From Bacteroidales bacterium (GTDB lineage: Bacteria; Bacteroidota; Bacteroidia; Bacteroidales; Muribaculaceae), in the NCBI GenBank assembly GCA_019416285.1, contig DXXM01000006.1, positions 1 to 64,000 on the forward strand: a DNA stretch of 64,000 nucleotides. The letters are read 5' to 3'. The notes below the pieces were generated by a model. It worked only from the letters and a program-made list of their open reading frames with translations. It did no database searches and had not been told where the DNA came from. The translations under genes were made by a program, and so were the position numbers. Positions 18,586 to 26,754 of the stretch are shown here, in pieces. Every line of letters begins with the position of its first letter. Position 1 is the stretch's first letter.

Positions 18586-20709
18586 TCAGTTCTGGAAATT
18601 TATAAATTCAGACATGTAGGATGTATAGAGGTTGCCATAGTTCTGGGCGTTATAGACCATCACATGGCTACCTACCGTGTTGATAAAGAGCCTGTAATAC
18701 AAGTCGCGCATACCTATTGACTGATTGGCCCCTATCTGTTCTATAAATGTGCTTGTGAAGCGGTTGCTCATCCAGATTTTCATGTCGCTATTGAACACAT
18801 CGGCTTTTGATGTTTCATCTCCGTTTGCAGCCGTAATGAAGAGCATCCCCGGTACGCCTTGGCATTTTTCGAGTACACCGCCGGAGTAACATGCCTCGAC
18901 CATCATAAGCAGTTTGCGGTAGCAGTTCTTTTCGTCCATTTGTCTGAAAATGTGTGCCAGCACATCGCCGGTAACACCATGATAGTTCTCATCCCAGCAC
19001 ATAGCTCCGGGCGTACCATGTCCACTCCAGAAGATGAATATATTATCGTTTTCGGTTGACTGAATCACTTGATGAATCTTATCGGTAGTTTCTCCGTTCA
19101 AAATCCGGCCAATATCCACAGGCTCCAGATCCGACAGACGGTAATCAATCTTTACGTCCTCATAGACATTGTCTCCATTCGGCGTGACTCTGATTACACC
19201 TTGATTGGGATTGGAACTATTGCGGGCAATGTCATCTTCCATGATGAGGACTATATGGTCATCGGTATACCCCGATGCTTTAAGACGCTGGTAAATAGCA
19301 AGGACATCAGCCTGATGCCGATAGTTGGACCATCCGCTTGAAGAAGCCACGAGCAATGCCCAGTTACCTTTGTGCTCAGGATAAGCTATATCTCCCGAAT
19401 CATTGAAATCCTGCATCTGGGAAGCTTTCCAGTTCCAGCCTGCAAGAGTGGCTTCGGTACGGTTGCCGCCGTCGCTGGTATTGTAATCAAGTATAATATA
19501 TTTTCCGTTATAAACCTTGAAGTTGTGATAAGTGGTGGCAAGGACATTGGTAAATACTTTCGCATCGAATCTCAAATGCCCGGAAGCTCCTTTCACATAG
19601 GGAGAACCACCTCTTGAAAGAGCATCCACAACCAATCCCATATCCTCGCCGGTCCAACTGCCCATGTTCATGTCTTGGCCGGACACAATAGCACGGAGAG
19701 CCTTTTGCAGCGATACCTCAGGTTGCAGCAATCTCATCCATGCCGCATAGCCTATGAGCATGGCGGCATCATAAAGCTGCGCTTCTCCAAGTGTAGGTGT
19801 CTGATTGAAAAAAGTCTTGTATGACACATCAAAGCCTGATTCCGGGTCGGAGCCGAAGGCCACACCCTCCATCCCTTCTGCTTTCTCACCATATATGGCA
19901 AGAACATCGGCACCGTATGCAGTATCGGAGAACAATAACCGTGGTGCTGAAGTCCCGGCTTTTGGCTGAATTTTGTAGGCATCGAGCATTGGCCCCATCT
20001 CATCAACTTCAGAGGGAATACAAATGACGTATTCCGCTCCCGACTGCATTGCCTGCCGTGTCATATCGACAAGTGTGGAATTGTTGTAAGCAAATACTCC
20101 TTTGTTTTCCAGCCCAAGTTCCTTGGCTTGAAAGGCGAACCAGTCGATGAATGTCTGTCCGTATCCGTCATTCTCCTTTGCAAGAAGAGTCACGCTTTTG
20201 CCTCCGTAGTTGATGACTTTAGACAGCAGCACCTCGCATTGGGTAATGTCTGTCTCTGTCATGGCCCACAGATATCCGGTAGAGGCGTATGCCCGCACAA
20301 GCTGTTCGGCTGTTGCCAATGTGAAGTAGGTTTTCCCGGCAGGCGTGAGTCCGGCGGCGAGTTCTTCCGCATTGGATGAGTAAAGACCGCCAATCACGGC
20401 ATATATATCATCGCGGAAGGCAAGATCTTTAGCAAGTTTCGGTATATCTGTTGTTGATTCGTCATAATATTCGAATTTCAATCTTATACCTTTGTCCTGA
20501 TTCTTGAAAGCACGTTCAAAGTTGGTTGCAAACATGCCGAGCGTCCTTTTCCAATGGGCATCAAGCCCATTTTCCATAGGGAGAACAACGGCGACGGTAT
20601 GTTCTGTCCACTCTCTGCGATCACTGAGCCGTGGTTCATCCTTGTCAGAACAGCCACAAAAGCACAGCAGACAGATGAATGCTATTATTTTTATCTCAAT
20701 CGCCCTCAT
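18586..20709 (-). CDS. Type I periplasmic-binding-protein domain fused to C13 (legumain-like) peptidase, lipoprotein
   Basis: A two-domain lipoprotein (CFCGC, then SDKDEP). Residues about 38-405 have the fold order of type I binding proteins of the branched-chain amino acid receptor class: AVVLPMENG, IYAVIGGLYSS, TLLAKENDGYGQ and LYDAAMLIGYA. Residues about 447-690 form a legumain/caspase-like C13 peptidase: NWALLVASSSGWSNYRH, the catalytic His564 in WSGHG and the catalytic Cys607 in EACYSGG. C13 enzymes cleave after Asn or Asp. The binding half may sense or present a ligand that controls the peptidase. It overlaps the BMP-like gene by 14 bp. The fusion is unusual to me. Confidence 0.82.
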   Translation of the reverse strand: MRAIEIKIIAFICLLCFCGCSDKDEPRLSDRREWTEHTVAVVLPMENGLDAHWKRTLGMFATNFERAFKNQDKGIRLKFEYYDESTTDIPKLAKDLAFRDDIYAVIGGLYSSNAEELAAGLTPAGKTYFTLATAEQLVRAYASTGYLWAMTETDITQCEVLLSKVINYGGKSVTLLAKENDGYGQTFIDWFAFQAKELGLENKGVFAYNNSTLVDMTRQAMQSGAEYVICIPSEVDEMGPMLDAYKIQPKAGTSAPRLLFSDTAYGADVLAIYGEKAEGMEGVAFGSDPESGFDVSYKTFFNQTPTLGEAQLYDAAMLIGYAAWMRLLQPEVSLQKALRAIVSGQDMNMGSWTGEDMGLVVDALSRGGSPYVKGASGHLRFDAKVFTNVLATTYHNFKVYNGKYIILDYNTSDGGNRTEATLAGWNWKASQMQDFNDSGDIAYPEHKGNWALLVASSSGWSNYRHQADVLAIYQRLKASGYTDDHIVLIMEDDIARNSSNPNQGVIRVTPNGDNVYEDVKIDYRLSDLEPVDIGRILNGETTDKIHQVIQSTENDNIFIFWSGHGTPGAMCWDENYHGVTGDVLAHIFRQMDEKNCYRKLLMMVEACYSGGVLEKCQGVPGMLFITAANGDETSKADVFNSDMKIWMSNRFTSTFIEQIGANQSIGMRDLYYRLFINTVGSHVMVYNAQNYGNLYTSYMSEFINFQN

Positions 20710-21730
20710 AATATTCTTTTTCTTTTGTTATCGCCTGCTGACGAATTTGTTCCATGATGTCCTTATACTCAGTCTCATATAGAGGTGAAAGTTTCCAGTC
20801 GGCATAACTGCTTTCCAAACCGTAAAGCTGCGATTCGGGCATTGTGCCTGTCGTTGACCATTCCATAAGATATTCAAAAATCAAGCGGTCGATTTTTTTG
20901 ATTACAGACCCCGTGATTTTATTGGAAAGCCCGCTTTGGTCTATGTCCATTCCGGCAAGAAACGGAGAATCTTCATTTTCGCGTGAATAGCGGTAGATGC
21001 CTGCGTTTGAGCCTCCGGCAACAGGGAATATATAACCGTATTCCTTCGACCATTCGCTCATCTTCTGATATGTGAAATAAGACTGAATGTATCCTGTCCA
21101 GTCTTCGGCAATATATTTGACATCGCATTCACCTTGAAACCCGGCGATAAATCCATCTCTTGCAATACCAATAGGGCTGTCGGAGTCATTGGCAAGCAGA
21201 GCCAATGCTTTTTTATCACCGCAACACAGGGCTGCGGTTGCACCGGCGAGATATGATGCGCCGTACATTGAAATCTGAAAAGTATGGATGTTCGGATCGT
21301 TGTATCGTTTCCGACTCTCAAACAACAGTATGCTTTTATTGGCTGTGAGGCTGTGTTCTTTGAGATATTTTTCAGCAATAGGCTCATAGTCACTTGTGGC
21401 AAGCACGAAAAGGACAGGAATGTTGCTTTCCGGTCGCACAAGCCAATCGGAAAAGATTTTCTCAGCCTCGTCCAGTGATTCAGGAGAATAGATGTATATG
21501 TCGGTTTCGGGTTGTTCCAACTTGAAACGCTGCACCCCTTCGAGAATACAATCGTTATAGCTCATATCGCCGAGTCCTCCCGGTGAGAACAGGAAGATAA
21601 TCTGAGGATGGGAATATTCTAATTCCGGTTCATCTGAAGATTGGCAAGATGTAAATAATAATACGCTTAATATAGACCAAATTGCGAATCCGTAGATGTT
21701 ATGAATTGTATGTCGAATGGTTCGATGCAT
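20696..21730 (-). CDS. BMP/PnrA-like substrate-binding surface lipoprotein
   Basis: The signal peptide ends at LFTSCQSSDEPE. The mature protein has the layout of the basic-membrane-protein family of binding proteins: IIFLFSPGGLGDMSYND, where GLGDMSYND matches the family motif; a repeated two-lobed fold; and a Gly-rich YLAGATAAL segment after the first lobe. Known members (PnrA, Med) bind purine nucleosides. No transporter genes accompany it, so it may act as a sensor or surface binder. It overlaps the start of the legumain fusion, which carries a second binding-protein domain, and the same island encodes an exported guanine deaminase. Confidence 0.75.
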   Translation of the reverse strand: MHRTIRHTIHNIYGFAIWSILSVLLFTSCQSSDEPELEYSHPQIIFLFSPGGLGDMSYNDCILEGVQRFKLEQPETDIYIYSPESLDEAEKIFSDWLVRPESNIPVLFVLATSDYEPIAEKYLKEHSLTANKSILLFESRKRYNDPNIHTFQISMYGASYLAGATAALCCGDKKALALLANDSDSPIGIARDGFIAGFQGECDVKYIAEDWTGYIQSYFTYQKMSEWSKEYGYIFPVAGGSNAGIYRYSRENEDSPFLAGMDIDQSGLSNKITGSVIKKIDRLIFEYLMEWSTTGTMPESQLYGLESSYADWKLSPLYETEYKDIMEQIRQQAITKEKEYYEGD

Positions 21731-21770
21731 AGTTTATCTGAAATTATATGCAAAGAGAAGAGATTAGCAA

Positions 21771-22439
21771 TCACTGCTTTGCTGCTTGGTATGATTTTTT
21801 CACTTCGTCTCTTGATGCCTTTACAAGAGTTTCAGGATTGATACGGTCGATGTAAAGTTTCCCAAACAGATGGTCGGTTTCATGCTGCACTATAACAGCC
21901 GTAAATCCGCAGATCTTCTCCTCTCGTTTTTCAAAGGTTTCTCCATCCATATAGCGAACAATTACTTCTGTGGCCCTGGGAACCTCTCCTCGGTAACCGG
22001 GTATTGAGAGACATCCTTCGGGACCAAGTTTCATCTTTTGTGACAGACTTATAATCTCTGGATTAACAAGTATCTTGAATGGTTCTCCCTCCAAATCGAA
22101 CCGCTGAATAATCACGATTTTACAGAGAATACCTACCTGTGGGGCTGCTATGCCCACTCCTGTATTTTCAGGATTGAGCACAGTCTTTAGCATCCGTTTG
22201 GTGAGTATCTGAAAATCTTCGGACTGCCACATCTCCCTCGAAACATCCCTCGATTCAGTTCTAAGGAGGAGGGAATCTTCCGGATTATCAATAGTAAACA
22301 GACGCATCATTCCATCAGAGTCACCTGCATGGATTATCGTTCTCTCATTAGGGGAGAACTTTTCAGGGTTTTTACTCATTGCGTCAAGACTGGTCAGCAT
22401 AATGAAAATCGATATTAAAATCGTTATAGTTGATTTCAT
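21771..22439 (-). CDS. def: Exported peptide deformylase
   Basis: All three peptide deformylase motifs are intact: GVGIAAPQ (94-101), EGCLS (141-145, metal ligand Cys143) and QHETDH (185-190, metal ligands His186 and His190, catalytic Glu187). The enzyme removes the formyl group from N-formyl-methionine. An N-terminal signal peptide (MKSTITILISIFIMLTSLDAMS) and about 45 extra residues precede the domain. The protein should therefore be exported, which is unusual because deformylase normally works at the ribosome. It is the first gene of the second operon, under the half-site promoter at 22474. A cytoplasmic housekeeping copy is expected elsewhere in the genome. Confidence 0.82.
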   Translation of the reverse strand: MKSTITILISIFIMLTSLDAMSKNPEKFSPNERTIIHAGDSDGMMRLFTIDNPEDSLLLRTESRDVSREMWQSEDFQILTKRMLKTVLNPENTGVGIAAPQVGILCKIVIIQRFDLEGEPFKILVNPEIISLSQKMKLGPEGCLSIPGYRGEVPRATEVIVRYMDGETFEKREEKICGFTAVIVQHETDHLFGKLYIDRINPETLVKASRDEVKKSYQAAKQ

Positions 22440-22473
22440 AAATGTGATGAGATATTAATCAAATCATATCGTG

Positions 22474-22563
22474 CAAAATTAGTCTCGTTCCCTGACTTTG
22501 AATATGATTTTGGACGAGTAGTCCTCCACGGAAATCACTCTTGTTCTCCACGGAAATCATCCA
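22474..22563 (-). promoter_or_regulatory. Half-site promoter, copy 2 (operon from 22439)
   Basis: Minus strand: TGGAGAA (22544-22550), 15 bases, TGGAGGA (22522-22528), 40 bases, then TAATTTTG (22474-22481). An additional weaker TGGATGA (22557-22563) lies upstream. The 22-bp half-site period and the 40-bp distance to the -7 box equal those of the other copies exactly. Confidence 0.7.
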
Positions 22564-22615
22564 CGATGATCTATACGTTTGATTTACTGCGTATTTCAGA
22601 AGGAACACTAAATTG

Positions 22616-22703
22616 TCAGAGGCTGTCTCATTTGTACTGACCCCTAAAAGTTAGACAAAAAACTTTTGGGGGTCACTTCACATTTGTCTGAAACAGCCTC
22701 TGA
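22616..22703. mobile_element. 88-bp MITE-like nested inverted-repeat element
   Basis: Outer arms TCAGAGGCTGTCTCA (22616-22630) and the inverse of TCAGAGGCTGTTTCA (22689-22703) match at 14 of 15 bases. An inner pair (22638-22652 with 22661-22675) forms a second stem, also 14 of 15, around an 8-base loop. AGAGGCTGT-type ends are familiar from Bacteroidota insertion sequences. There is no coding capacity. It lies between the promoter of the deformylase operon and the end of the gene at 22738, so it could also act as a terminator for the latter. Confidence 0.55.
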
Positions 22704-22737
22704 AAGTGATTTCAAAGAGAATGGAATACATCCTTGT

Positions 22738-23190
22738 TTATCTAAACGACCAACTTTCAATAATGTGCCTGACGCTGTGGGCTAAGTTTTCACTTTCGGG
22801 ATAGCCCGGTTCGCATACTTGGAAGGTGAAAGGCATGTGATCGTTGATGCTGAACGCCATCGTATAATACGAGCCTTCTTCCGCATCTTTCTTGATACAT
22901 ATACGTCCGTTGTCGCCGGGCACCTGATAGGTGTAGTCTTGCCCGTCCCAATCTTTACCGATAAATGCCTTCACTACTTCCTTGGCTTTGGCATCGCTGT
23001 CCACGGGCAGCATTAAGTGGTCCAAAGTTTCATTGCCATACAGTTCGCCCAAATGACTGTTGACTACAGATTCAATGTGAGTTACTACCTCATCGAGTGA
23101 TGGGGTCTTGGGATCGTCATCGGAAGAGCATGATGTGAACAGGAATGCGCACATCAGAAAAGCCGCAAGACTTTTAATGATTGTTTTAAT
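22738..23190 (-). CDS. Lipoprotein consisting only of the paralogue family's N-terminal domain (possible ATT start)
   Basis: The mature part (WDGQDYTYQVPGDNGRICIKKDAEEGSYYTM) clearly resembles residues about 75-135 of the zinc-ribbon lipoproteins (EWDGQPKTVTLGEEGSVRIAGSEKEGVYNTI), but the zinc ribbon and C-terminal domain are absent. The first ATG (23154) leaves only MCAFLFTSC before the lipid Cys, too short and uncharged for a signal peptide. Reading from the ATT at 23190 gives a normal signal peptide (KTIIKSLAAFLMCAFLFTSC) and a sensible leader after the -7 box at 23259. Either the gene uses a rare ATT start or an ATG was mutated. Confidence 0.6.
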   Translation of the reverse strand: MKTIIKSLAAFLMCAFLFTSCSSDDDPKTPSLDEVVTHIESVVNSHLGELYGNETLDHLMLPVDSDAKAKEVVKAFIGKDWDGQDYTYQVPGDNGRICIKKDAEEGSYYTMAFSINDHMPFTFQVCEPGYPESENLAHSVRHIIESWSFR

Positions 23191-23258
23191 TTTTCTATTG
23201 CTTAATGTTATAATGAATTCGTTTTCTGCCCAAAATCGTCTTATGATTTTGACAGTTG

Positions 23259-23335
23259 CAAAGTTAATGGGAAAGAACTGTGCATGCCATTGTTTACGAG
23301 CGTTTATTCTCCACCATTTTCACCGAACTTCTCCA
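23259..23335 (-). promoter_or_regulatory. Half-site promoter, copy 3 (gene 22738-23190)
   Basis: Minus strand: TGGAGAA (23329-23335), 15 bases, TGGAGAA (23307-23313), 40 bases, TAACTTTG (23259-23266). There is no TTTG at -33. It has the same layout as the copies at 15082, 22474 and 23451. Confidence 0.7.
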
Positions 23336-23450
23336 AAAAATTATATAGTTATTTTCTAACTAACAGCAGTTCAAGCCTTTCCGCGTATTTGCCTACTCGG
23401 TTTCAGAATTGACTTCTGATAATGACACAAACATTGATTTGAATATATCG

Positions 23451-23549
23451 TGGAAGTCGTGAATGAATTTGGTGGAGAACAAACGTGTTTCATATGGAGA
23501 ACTATTCATCCTGAAACACCGCTATTGACAGTTATCTTGATTACATTTG
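23451..23549 (+). promoter_or_regulatory. Half-site promoter, copy 4 (gene 23581, three half-sites)
   Basis: Plus strand: three half-sites with a 22-bp period, TGGAAGT (23451-23457), TGGAGAA (23473-23479) and TGGAGAA (23495-23501). Then come 40 bases and TACATTTG (23542-23549), matching TAnnTTTG. This gene points the opposite way from all others in the island, yet the order and spacing relative to its start are unchanged, which argues strongly for function. Confidence 0.72.
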
Positions 23550-23580
23550 CGCTGTAATAAACCAATCAACATTAAATCTT

Positions 23581-24879
23581 ATGAAGCATTTGATTCTTTT
23601 CTTGTCTGTGTTGTTGTCGGTAGCCTTCATCTCCTGCAACAATGATGATGCCCCGAAGCAGCCTGATTCGGAAAGTCAGGAACTTGTCGAATGGATTAAG
23701 CAGTGTGTGCTCGATGACAAAGGTGAGATAGCTTTCATCAAAAACGAGATTACAGACGGATTATATGCAATTCCTGCCGGATCTGCCGAAAATGCGGCCT
23801 GGTTCGTGGAAGAGCTGACTCACGCCAAGTTGGAAGGCGATGCAAAAACGCTTGATCTGGGAGATGCACTCGGTACGATACGAATTTCGGGGTCTGAAAA
23901 AGAAGGAGTTTATAATACTTTGGTATTCAATGTGAAGGATATTCCTCAGTTTACTCTTGAGGTTGCCTCTTGGGAATATATCAACAATGACAACACTTAT
24001 GGGCAGGAATACACATCTATTATCCTGAGAGGTTTTTATATCTGTGATAACTGCTCGAATCTTTCAAATATTGTTTCGAGTACGGATGGCAAGTGTCCGT
24101 ATTGCGGGTTCAGCTATGAAGGTATTGAGGCAGGACTCGGCAATGCGAAAGTCGGTGATTTATATTGCATCACAAAAATTAGCAAGACCGGATATGTAGT
24201 TCCCTTTGAAAAGGCAACAGATCTGGATATGGCACGGTGCATAGGAGCGGTTATCTATGCCGGACATCACCCGAATGACAAAAGCGACTATTCTGCCACC
24301 GGCATAGGCTCCGCAACCTGTCACGGCTATGCCATTGCCAAGTCTTATAACCAGGAGCCACACATCAGCTGGGGACCGGAAGATCATGGTCTTTTCTTGT
24401 TTCCTGACTATCCGCGAGATGACGAGAATAATTATTGGCCGGATGGATCAGAACCTGACAACCTCTATGTTACCCGCGACTGGAGCGGCTACCTTTACAC
24501 TACCCAAATAATAGATAAGGCGGGTGGCAGAGATAAACTTGACAGAAACGACCTTTCCGGCTTCCCTGCCACGTATGTGGCTCTGAATGGAAGCGGAGTA
24601 GCGCCTGTCAACAGTTCCGGATGGTTTCTTCCGTCTATGGGACAGTTAGCGCAAGCTGTCCGGGAAAGAAACAGTCTCTCAGCAGCAGACATCTATTGGG
24701 AAAACAACCCCCCTGTCTGGTCATCCAACACCGCAGCCGACTTCCAAAAGGTCTATATCTTGTATTTTTACTTCTCCTATAATTTTGATTCCAACCAAGT
24801 TCAAGATGAAGTGGAATATAACACATTTTATCCATCTATTAAGGATGGAGGTATAGTACGGAGTGTAATCGCCTTTTAG
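23581..24879 (+). CDS. Zinc-ribbon surface lipoprotein with DUF1566-like C-terminus (paralogue C)
   Basis: Third member of the family found at 16110 and 17384, and the only gene of the island on the plus strand. It has a signal peptide and lipobox (FISCNNDDAP); the same N-terminal domain (LVEWIKQCVLDDKGEIAF); a zinc ribbon (CDNC and CPYC); and a longer C-terminal domain with NSSGWFLPSMGQL...PVWSSN. At 432 residues it is the longest member. Its DNA is not nearly identical to A or B, so it is an older copy. The 3' end converges on the regulator gene with only 12 bp between stops. Confidence 0.75.
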   Translation: MKHLILFLSVLLSVAFISCNNDDAPKQPDSESQELVEWIKQCVLDDKGEIAFIKNEITDGLYAIPAGSAENAAWFVEELTHAKLEGDAKTLDLGDALGTIRISGSEKEGVYNTLVFNVKDIPQFTLEVASWEYINNDNTYGQEYTSIILRGFYICDNCSNLSNIVSSTDGKCPYCGFSYEGIEAGLGNAKVGDLYCITKISKTGYVVPFEKATDLDMARCIGAVIYAGHHPNDKSDYSATGIGSATCHGYAIAKSYNQEPHISWGPEDHGLFLFPDYPRDDENNYWPDGSEPDNLYVTRDWSGYLYTTQIIDKAGGRDKLDRNDLSGFPATYVALNGSGVAPVNSSGWFLPSMGQLAQAVRERNSLSAADIYWENNPPVWSSNTAADFQKVYILYFYFSYNFDSNQVQDEVEYNTFYPSIKDGGIVRSVIAF

Positions 24880-24891
24880 CCGCTGTTTGCT

Positions 24892-26724
24892 TTAATCAGG
24901 TGATGAAATAGACGCTTCTCCGGCTCTGAAATCGGAAGGACTCATGCCAAACCGGCGCTTGAAGTGGCTGTAAAATGCGCCGTTGGACATCTGCGCCTCT
25001 TTTGCTATGGCATCAAAATTCCATTGCGGATTCTCTCTCATAAGCTTCACAGCGTAATCAAGACGGCAGTTCTGAATATATTGTGAGAAGGTGCAACCGG
25101 CAAATTCCTTGAACAACATGGAAAATTTGTTGGCAGAAATTTTGAATTCTGACATCAAGTCTTTACGAGAGAAATTCGGATTTAGGTATAGCCTTCGTGC
25201 CTGAACTTCGTGATTCATGCGAATATATAACATCTTATCGCCTTCAGTTAATAGGGATTCACTCTTTTCAGGAGTTTCACTTGAAGCGGAATCTTCATTA
25301 TTTTCGGTTGTTTCTGTTAACGTGGCTTCTATGTCTGTATTCTTTTTCGCCTCATCAAGCTCTTTTCTCAACTGTAAGACCTCTTCCTGTCGCTCAAACA
25401 GTTCATCTTTATAGCCTATCAATTCATCAACGGTTTTCACCATTACCTTATTTTTGTTATTGATAGTCTTATTGTAGCGCAATATCCTTATAATGAATAC
25501 AACTGCAAATATGAGGAAAATCAGTGCTGAACCTATTATGATGTTGCGGATTAAAATTGACGCCGATTGCTTTTCAATCTGTATTGCTTGTTCCTGAGTC
25601 TTATAGATCTCGGCCAGCTCGAGAGCTTTGGCGCTTCGGTCGCGCTCACGAAGAGTGTCGTTTATCTGTTGGATGGTATTGGCAACACGCAGGGCTTCCG
25701 CTGTTTTGTTTAAACCGGTGTATGCCTCTTGCTCCCGTTTCAAATGAAAGGTGATGTAGTTATAGTTCAACGTGTCGGCATTTGCCTGCCAGTATTCTTT
25801 TTCATCCTGAAGGTAGCTCAAGGCCTCGGCATAGCGTTTCCGGGCCAACAGATAAGGTACGAGCAACTGTCCGCGGTCCTCAGGCGATTTCGAGTAATCT
25901 GTCTCCAATATCTTGCGATAAAGTTCATCTGCCTTACGATTGTCTCCTTCATGAGCGAGCATATCAGCAAACATACCATATGCACTCGCGCGGCGCATAT
26001 CCACAAGTCCGTCAGGAATATCATCTTTTGATTCCAGACAATCCATGGCTTGTTCATAACGTGGCAGCATGGCTATGGCATCGCGATAACGGCCGTCGAT
26101 GTATAGCGACTGTATGTATATGCCAAGTGAATAAATATAATCATCGGCGTTCATGAATTGGCGGGATATGGCAGCCTCATTTTCAAGAATATCCGCAGCC
26201 TCGCCGAGTTTGAGGTACGCTTCGTCTTTCCTGCCGAATTCCCTTAAGTTTTGTGCCAAAGCAACATTAAAATTGGCTTCCTTAGTTCTCAAAAGGCAGT
26301 CGGAAGCCAGTTTCAAGCCCTCGGTACAAATGCGCACACTCTCCTCATAGTTGCCGTTCTGGTAGTAATCATCAGCGATGACTTCAAGAAGAGAGAGGAA
26401 AACTTTAGCATCCTGACGCGATTCCGGCATATTGTAAGCCTCCTGTCCGTAACGCAGGGCATTTTTATAATCCATAAGACCATTATGGTAGGCCAGACAG
26501 CGAAAACGAGCAATGTCAAACTCACTCAAGAGCTTTTTCTGTTCAGCAGTATCAAGTAAGGCAAGTGCCCGTTCCGGATTACCTATAGTAATGCTGTAGA
26601 TATAATCCGCACTGTAAATGCTGTCCGCACCATCAAAACACGACTCGCTGGAGCCACATCCCGATGTCATGGACACAGTCAGTAGGATAAATATCCCTAT
26701 GATATATAAAAGAATATTCTTCAT
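24892..26724 (-). CDS. Membrane-bound TPR/AraC-type transcriptional regulator 1
   Basis: One-component transmembrane regulator. It has an N-terminal signal/lipobox-like segment (SMTSGCGSS); a sensor of TPR-like helical repeats (about 40-370); one membrane helix (IIIGSALIFLIFAVVFIIRIL); a coiled coil (DELIGYKDELFERQEEVLQL); and an AraC-type double helix-turn-helix at the C-terminus (FSRKDLMSEFKISANKF and FDAIAKEAQMSNGAFYSHF). The likely topology is a periplasmic sensor with a cytoplasmic DNA-binding part. The ATG at 26724 matches the start of its twin; an upstream ATG at 26757 is less likely. It is probably the regulator of the half-site promoters and has such sites over its own promoter. Confidence 0.85.
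   Translation of the reverse strand: MKNILLYIIGIFILLTVSMTSGCGSSESCFDGADSIYSADYIYSITIGNPERALALLDTAEQKKLLSEFDIARFRCLAYHNGLMDYKNALRYGQEAYNMPESRQDAKVFLSLLEVIADDYYQNGNYEESVRICTEGLKLASDCLLRTKEANFNVALAQNLREFGRKDEAYLKLGEAADILENEAAISRQFMNADDYIYSLGIYIQSLYIDGRYRDAIAMLPRYEQAMDCLESKDDIPDGLVDMRRASAYGMFADMLAHEGDNRKADELYRKILETDYSKSPEDRGQLLVPYLLARKRYAEALSYLQDEKEYWQANADTLNYNYITFHLKREQEAYTGLNKTAEALRVANTIQQINDTLRERDRSAKALELAEIYKTQEQAIQIEKQSASILIRNIIIGSALIFLIFAVVFIIRILRYNKTINNKNKVMVKTVDELIGYKDELFERQEEVLQLRKELDEAKKNTDIEATLTETTENNEDSASSETPEKSESLLTEGDKMLYIRMNHEVQARRLYLNPNFSRKDLMSEFKISANKFSMLFKEFAGCTFSQYIQNCRLDYAVKLMRENPQWNFDAIAKEAQMSNGAFYSHFKRRFGMSPSDFRAGEASISSPD
25367..26328 (-). repeat. 962-bp segment identical to 27407-28368 (copy 1)
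   Basis: By eye the two segments match base for base over 962 bp (offset 2040), covering most of the TPR sensor, the membrane helix and the coiled coil. Outside these limits substitutions appear at once. The pattern indicates gene conversion or a recombination hot tract between the twin regulators. Confidence 0.75.
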
Positions 26725-26754
26725 TATATCGCTATCATTCCGCATAATAATTCG

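Noticed and set aside
18586..21730. Binding proteins of an ABC importer
   Set aside because: No permease or ATPase gene is nearby, and both proteins are lipoproteins with surface-export signals rather than typical periplasmic receptors.
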